From assembly GCA_029762535.1 (NCBI GenBank), contig JARVGK010000034.1, positions 1 through 35,064 of the forward strand: DNA of 35,064 nt. The letters are read 5' to 3'. The notes under the pieces were generated by a model, which was given only the letters and a program-made list of their open reading frames with translations, was not told the DNA's origin and searched no databases. Of this stretch, positions 32,520-35,064 are shown piece after piece. Positions within the stretch are counted from its first letter, which is position 1, and each line of letters begins with the position of its first letter. A program made the position numbers and the translations under genes. This stretch comes from Thermoplasmatota archaeon. GTDB taxonomy: Archaea; Thermoplasmatota; Penumbrarchaeia; Penumbrarchaeales; Penumbrarchaeaceae.

Positions 32520-32849
32520 ATGAGCTGGCCGAACCATCTGACAAAGCTATCGAACGAATGCTACAATCATTTCGTTGCCAAAGCGATCCTGTTCTGGATC
32601 CTAAGAGACATGAAGCATGATGTTTCATCCGAGTGGAAGGTCCCAAACGGATATGTCGATCTCTGCGATAAGACAACAAGGACCTTGTACGAGATCGAGT
32701 TCCATGTTTCGAAGAGTTATCGGAACCAGAAGGTCGAGCAGTATAGGATGCCAGGTTATGAAATAATCATCGTTGATTGCTCCAAACTACCTGCGGATAT
32801 TGATGAGATCCGCGAATATCTGGAACAATTCATTGTACCTGATTATTAA
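32520..32849 (+). CDS. Small PD-(D/E)XK-like nuclease-fold protein
   Basis: The 109-residue protein starts at ATG 32520, with AGGAG about nine bases upstream. A helix with HFVAKAILFWILRDMKHDV leads into EWKVPNGYVDLCDKTTRTLYEIEF: Asp47 and the ExE pair Glu58/Glu60 have the spacing of the PD-(D/E)XK active site, with Glu in the place of the usual Lys as in some nucleases. Then come SKSYRNQKVEQYRMPGYEIIIVD, where Gln and Tyr resemble the QxxxY motif of RecB-type nucleases. The match is weak and by eye only; it could be an inactive relative. No partner gene is adjacent. Its composition is less GC-rich than the core genes. Confidence 0.45.
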   Translation: MSWPNHLTKLSNECYNHFVAKAILFWILRDMKHDVSSEWKVPNGYVDLCDKTTRTLYEIEFHVSKSYRNQKVEQYRMPGYEIIIVDCSKLPADIDEIREYLEQFIVPDY

Positions 32850-32863
32850 TATTACATTTCTGG

Positions 32864-33592
32864 TTAGCTAATGCCCTTTTTTTCATAAATGGAAATTAAT
32901 ACAGGTTGATAATTTTTATCGATTAGTATTATTTGAATTATATTTGTCGAAAATCCAGAGGTTGGTCCATATTGTTCATGATAATGAAAATTAATCTCTA
33001 ATAAAAAACAATCATCATAACTTCTGTTAATATATTCTAACTTTTGGTTAACTGTAAGTGTATTATTTTCATCACATATAGCGACCATGCCAAAATATCT
33101 CTCAAAACTATTTGTCAATATTGAAACATTATAGATATTCTTTAAATACCAATGATCATTCATATATTCAATCTGAACTGATTGTTGATAACGTACATCC
33201 TCTTCGTACATTAAATGTACACGGACATCAATATTATTATTTCGGAGATGATCAATCCTATGTCCATAATCTTTTAAACCAATATCATCTATAAAATTCG
33301 CCCAAACATATGTTTTTTCATTAAATGACATATTATTCGAATAACATTGATAACTGTTCATACCTTGTAATGATAAATAATATCTTTCTACCCCATAAAT
33401 TGAAGAGTAGTCGATATTTTCAGTAGTTGTTGATGCTATTTTTTCTATTGATGAATTGGCATTTTTACTGATGAATATCTCATATTTTCCTTTCGTAACT
33501 ACATTATTATCAATGTTATTTTTAATTAATATTGCTAATGGTATACTAATGATGATGATTGCGAAAATAATAAATAATGATTTATATTTCAT
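32864..33592 (-). CDS. Membrane-anchored hypothetical protein, AT-rich, paired with the protease
   Basis: The 242-residue protein begins with MKYKSLFIIFAIIIISIPLAIL, a signal anchor or uncleaved membrane helix, followed by an extracytoplasmic region rich in Asn, Tyr, Ser and Ile with no recognisable domain and only a few Cys. ATG 33592 is preceded by GGGGGAT and lies two bases after the stop of the metzincin-like gene, so both are one transcription unit. Local base composition is very low in GC (12 of 60 bases on the line at 33481, against 35 of 60 at 30001). It might hold, inhibit or present the protease outside the membrane, but this is inference from adjacency. Confidence 0.65.
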   Translation of the reverse strand: MKYKSLFIIFAIIIISIPLAILIKNNIDNNVVTKGKYEIFISKNANSSIEKIASTTTENIDYSSIYGVERYYLSLQGMNSYQCYSNNMSFNEKTYVWANFIDDIGLKDYGHRIDHLRNNNIDVRVHLMYEEDVRYQQSVQIEYMNDHWYLKNIYNVSILTNSFERYFGMVAICDENNTLTVNQKLEYINRSYDDCFLLEINFHYHEQYGPTSGFSTNIIQIILIDKNYQPVLISIYEKKGIS

Positions 33593-33594
33593 AA

Positions 33595-35064
33595 CTATCC
33601 CCCATAAGCAGGAATATTATAGTTAATCTCATCGGGATTTATATAACCAACCCTATGTATTTTCTCCATAACTATTATCCACTGTACTGGAGTATAATCT
33701 ACTACTTGCCATTTATCATAATCCATACACGCTCCCGTATGATCTTTTAATCCTAGATTATGACCAAGTTCATGCATGAATATACTCGCCTGAGCTTTAG
33801 AATGATCTTTACCGAGGTCTCGTATACGTTGATCTGCTAAACAAATTTCATCCGCATAAAACCAAGGGTAGCCCCACATGTTTAATGATGTTTGAGGAAG
33901 GTCCCATACCATATCAGCACTTCCTCCTTTACAAGTATCGTCATCCATATAATGACAAATTATAGCATAATGGAAAATACCGTGTCTCTCATCATTAAAA
34001 TAATCAGAATGCCATGTGAAAGTATTTTTGTTATATGTCGTTTCTGTCATACCATAGTAATATTTATAGTGGGGATATTTTTTTTCATAGTTTCTATATA
34101 ACATGTCACTATATGGAATATTTCCTTTTCCCCCACCCATGCATCCGTCATCTATGTGCAATATTATATCGTGCGACGAAAAAGCTTCAATAACTTTATT
34201 TTGACCATCTTCTTTAATTTTATATTCAACTGTTTTAAAACCATCAATATAACTTTCAGGGTATTTTTCTCCATTGGGGCGATATACCCATTTATATTTG
34301 ATTATGGGTTCCGTTTTAGCCATCCAGTCAACCTCCACGAAGATGTCCTTGATAAATGGATTTGCTCCGAAATTAAAGAATTTGAATTCTTTTTCAAATG
34401 GGATCCCGTCTTTATCTGGATCCTCATCGGTGTAAACCTGATCATGGATATTATGTTTAATCAATACATTAATACCATCTATATAATTTTTATAAAATGA
34501 AGTTTTATTATCTGGTTTTGATTTATAATACTTGAATTCTGAATATGATCCCAATCGATCATGATCGTAATCTCCGGGAAGGTACTTGTATTCCTCTTCC
34601 AGGTAATTTGACCATCGTTTCTTTGACATGTTCCACTCTCCATTTGAGGTTATTGGATAGGGCCAGAGATTCAGATCGAGAGGAATGATATCATATGATA
34701 TTGCCGCATCCATGCTGTGCCTGTTCGTCAGGTCTCCGTCCTCGTTGCCTGAGCAGAAACCCATACCACTATTATCATCTGTGACATATTTTAAGTTTGC
34801 TCCTGTACCATTTATATCCTGGCCTTCTACGATCTTCGATCCGTCCATGACGTACCAGGTGCTCTTCCTCAGATCATATGTGATCTCAAGGGCCCGTCCT
34901 TTTATTTTCTCTGTATCCCAATAATCTATTTCACTCGTATTATTCTCACGGTTTACGGCAGGGGATATATCGATCAGGTCATGATGATTAGTCCTATCAT
35001 GATCATAGAGTAAAATCCTATAATTCAACTTCTCTGCATAATTCGGAAGACCCACTGTCAAAAT
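33595..35064 (-). CDS. Metzincin-like zinc metalloprotease (5' partial)
   Basis: The frame runs to the window edge, so the N-terminus (and any signal peptide) is missing; the last in-frame TTG is at 35061. The visible 488 residues comprise an N-terminal beta-rich domain (about 10-130), an Asp-rich calcium-type loop DEDPDKDGIPFEKEF (212-226), the family segment DIFVEVDWM (239-247) and the zinc site FMHELGHNLGLKDHTGACMDY (429-448 by key residues). His430, Glu431 and His434 form HExxH. Position 11 of the metzincin motif is Asp440 rather than His, followed by His441; Asp occurs as third ligand in snapalysin. Met446 fits a Met-turn. It is probably secreted. The central and C-terminal coding part is AT-rich (15 of 60 GC at 34201), the N-terminal part less so (27 of 60 at 34861). 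Confidence 0.8.
   Translation of the reverse strand: MLTVGLPNYAEKLNYRILLYDHDRTNHHDLIDISPAVNRENNTSEIDYWDTEKIKGRALEITYDLRKSTWYVMDGSKIVEGQDINGTGANLKYVTDDNSGMGFCSGNEDGDLTNRHSMDAAISYDIIPLDLNLWPYPITSNGEWNMSKKRWSNYLEEEYKYLPGDYDHDRLGSYSEFKYYKSKPDNKTSFYKNYIDGINVLIKHNIHDQVYTDEDPDKDGIPFEKEFKFFNFGANPFIKDIFVEVDWMAKTEPIIKYKWVYRPNGEKYPESYIDGFKTVEYKIKEDGQNKVIEAFSSHDIILHIDDGCMGGGKGNIPYSDMLYRNYEKKYPHYKYYYGMTETTYNKNTFTWHSDYFNDERHGIFHYAIICHYMDDDTCKGGSADMVWDLPQTSLNMWGYPWFYADEICLADQRIRDLGKDHSKAQASIFMHELGHNLGLKDHTGACMDYDKWQVVDYTPVQWIIVMEKIHRVGYINPDEINYNIPAYGG

Overview
The window is archaeal. Direct signs are: a ribosomal and translation cluster encoding L44e, S27e, aIF2-alpha, Nop10 and a PAC2-family chaperone; an Alba chromatin protein; a class-1 release factor with NIKS and GGQ; an archaeal-type TrpRS; mevalonate kinase; archaeal CoaD and UMP kinase; a fused Kae1-Bud32 KEOPS protein; and TATA-box promoters. 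The Kae1-Bud32 fusion, the many large TM-anchored surface proteins and the mid-50s to high-50s GC of the core suggest a euryarchaeote, most likely in or near Thermoplasmatota (inference). No methanogenesis, CRISPR, tRNA or rRNA gene was seen.

Layout. 0-1.4 kb: 3' end of a membrane-anchored surface protein. 1.4-4.3 kb (minus): a MutS-like ATPase overlapped by a KaiC/RecA-type ATPase, plus a small ribbon-helix-helix-like protein. 4.4-6.9 kb: M18 aminopeptidase convergent with a PH/GRAM-like protein. 6.9-12.2 kb: mevalonate kinase divergent from a giant repetitive secreted protein and its small membrane partner. 12.2-14.9 kb (minus): the information-processing operon L44e-S27e-aIF2a-Nop10-PAC2, and Alba with its own promoter. 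15.1-16.7 kb: TrpRS and a second RHH-like protein, paralogous to the one at 4 kb. 16.7-21.9 kb: aRF1 divergent from an FG-GAP/Ig/PKD surface protein. 22.0-24.4 kb: tightly overlapping operon pyrH-zinc ribbon-coaD-rhomboid. 24.5-26.2 kb: metallo-beta-lactamase-fold hydrolase convergent with a tandem Lrp-like regulator. 26.4-31.8 kb: RND/MMPL exporter, kae1-bud32 and the XTP/dITP pyrophosphatase.

From about 32.1 kb the character changes. A 437-bp gene-poor, pyrimidine-rich stretch leads to a small PD-(D/E)XK-like gene, then a strongly AT-rich two-gene unit encoding a secreted metzincin-like protease (cut by the window end) and a membrane-anchored partner. This looks like an accessory or recently acquired region.

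The most unusual non-coding signal is at 18080-18155, between the aRF1 gene and the FG-GAP surface-protein gene. A perfect 9-bp inverted repeat encloses two further hairpins, which would form a three-way-junction RNA in the surface-protein leader, or a set of operator dyads. Other items worth attention are the overlapping KaiC-like/MutS-like ATPase pair, the unlinked RHH paralogue pair, the degenerate Pro-centred repeats of the 1.3-kilo-residue secreted protein, and a 55-residue Nop10 gene that is easy to miss.
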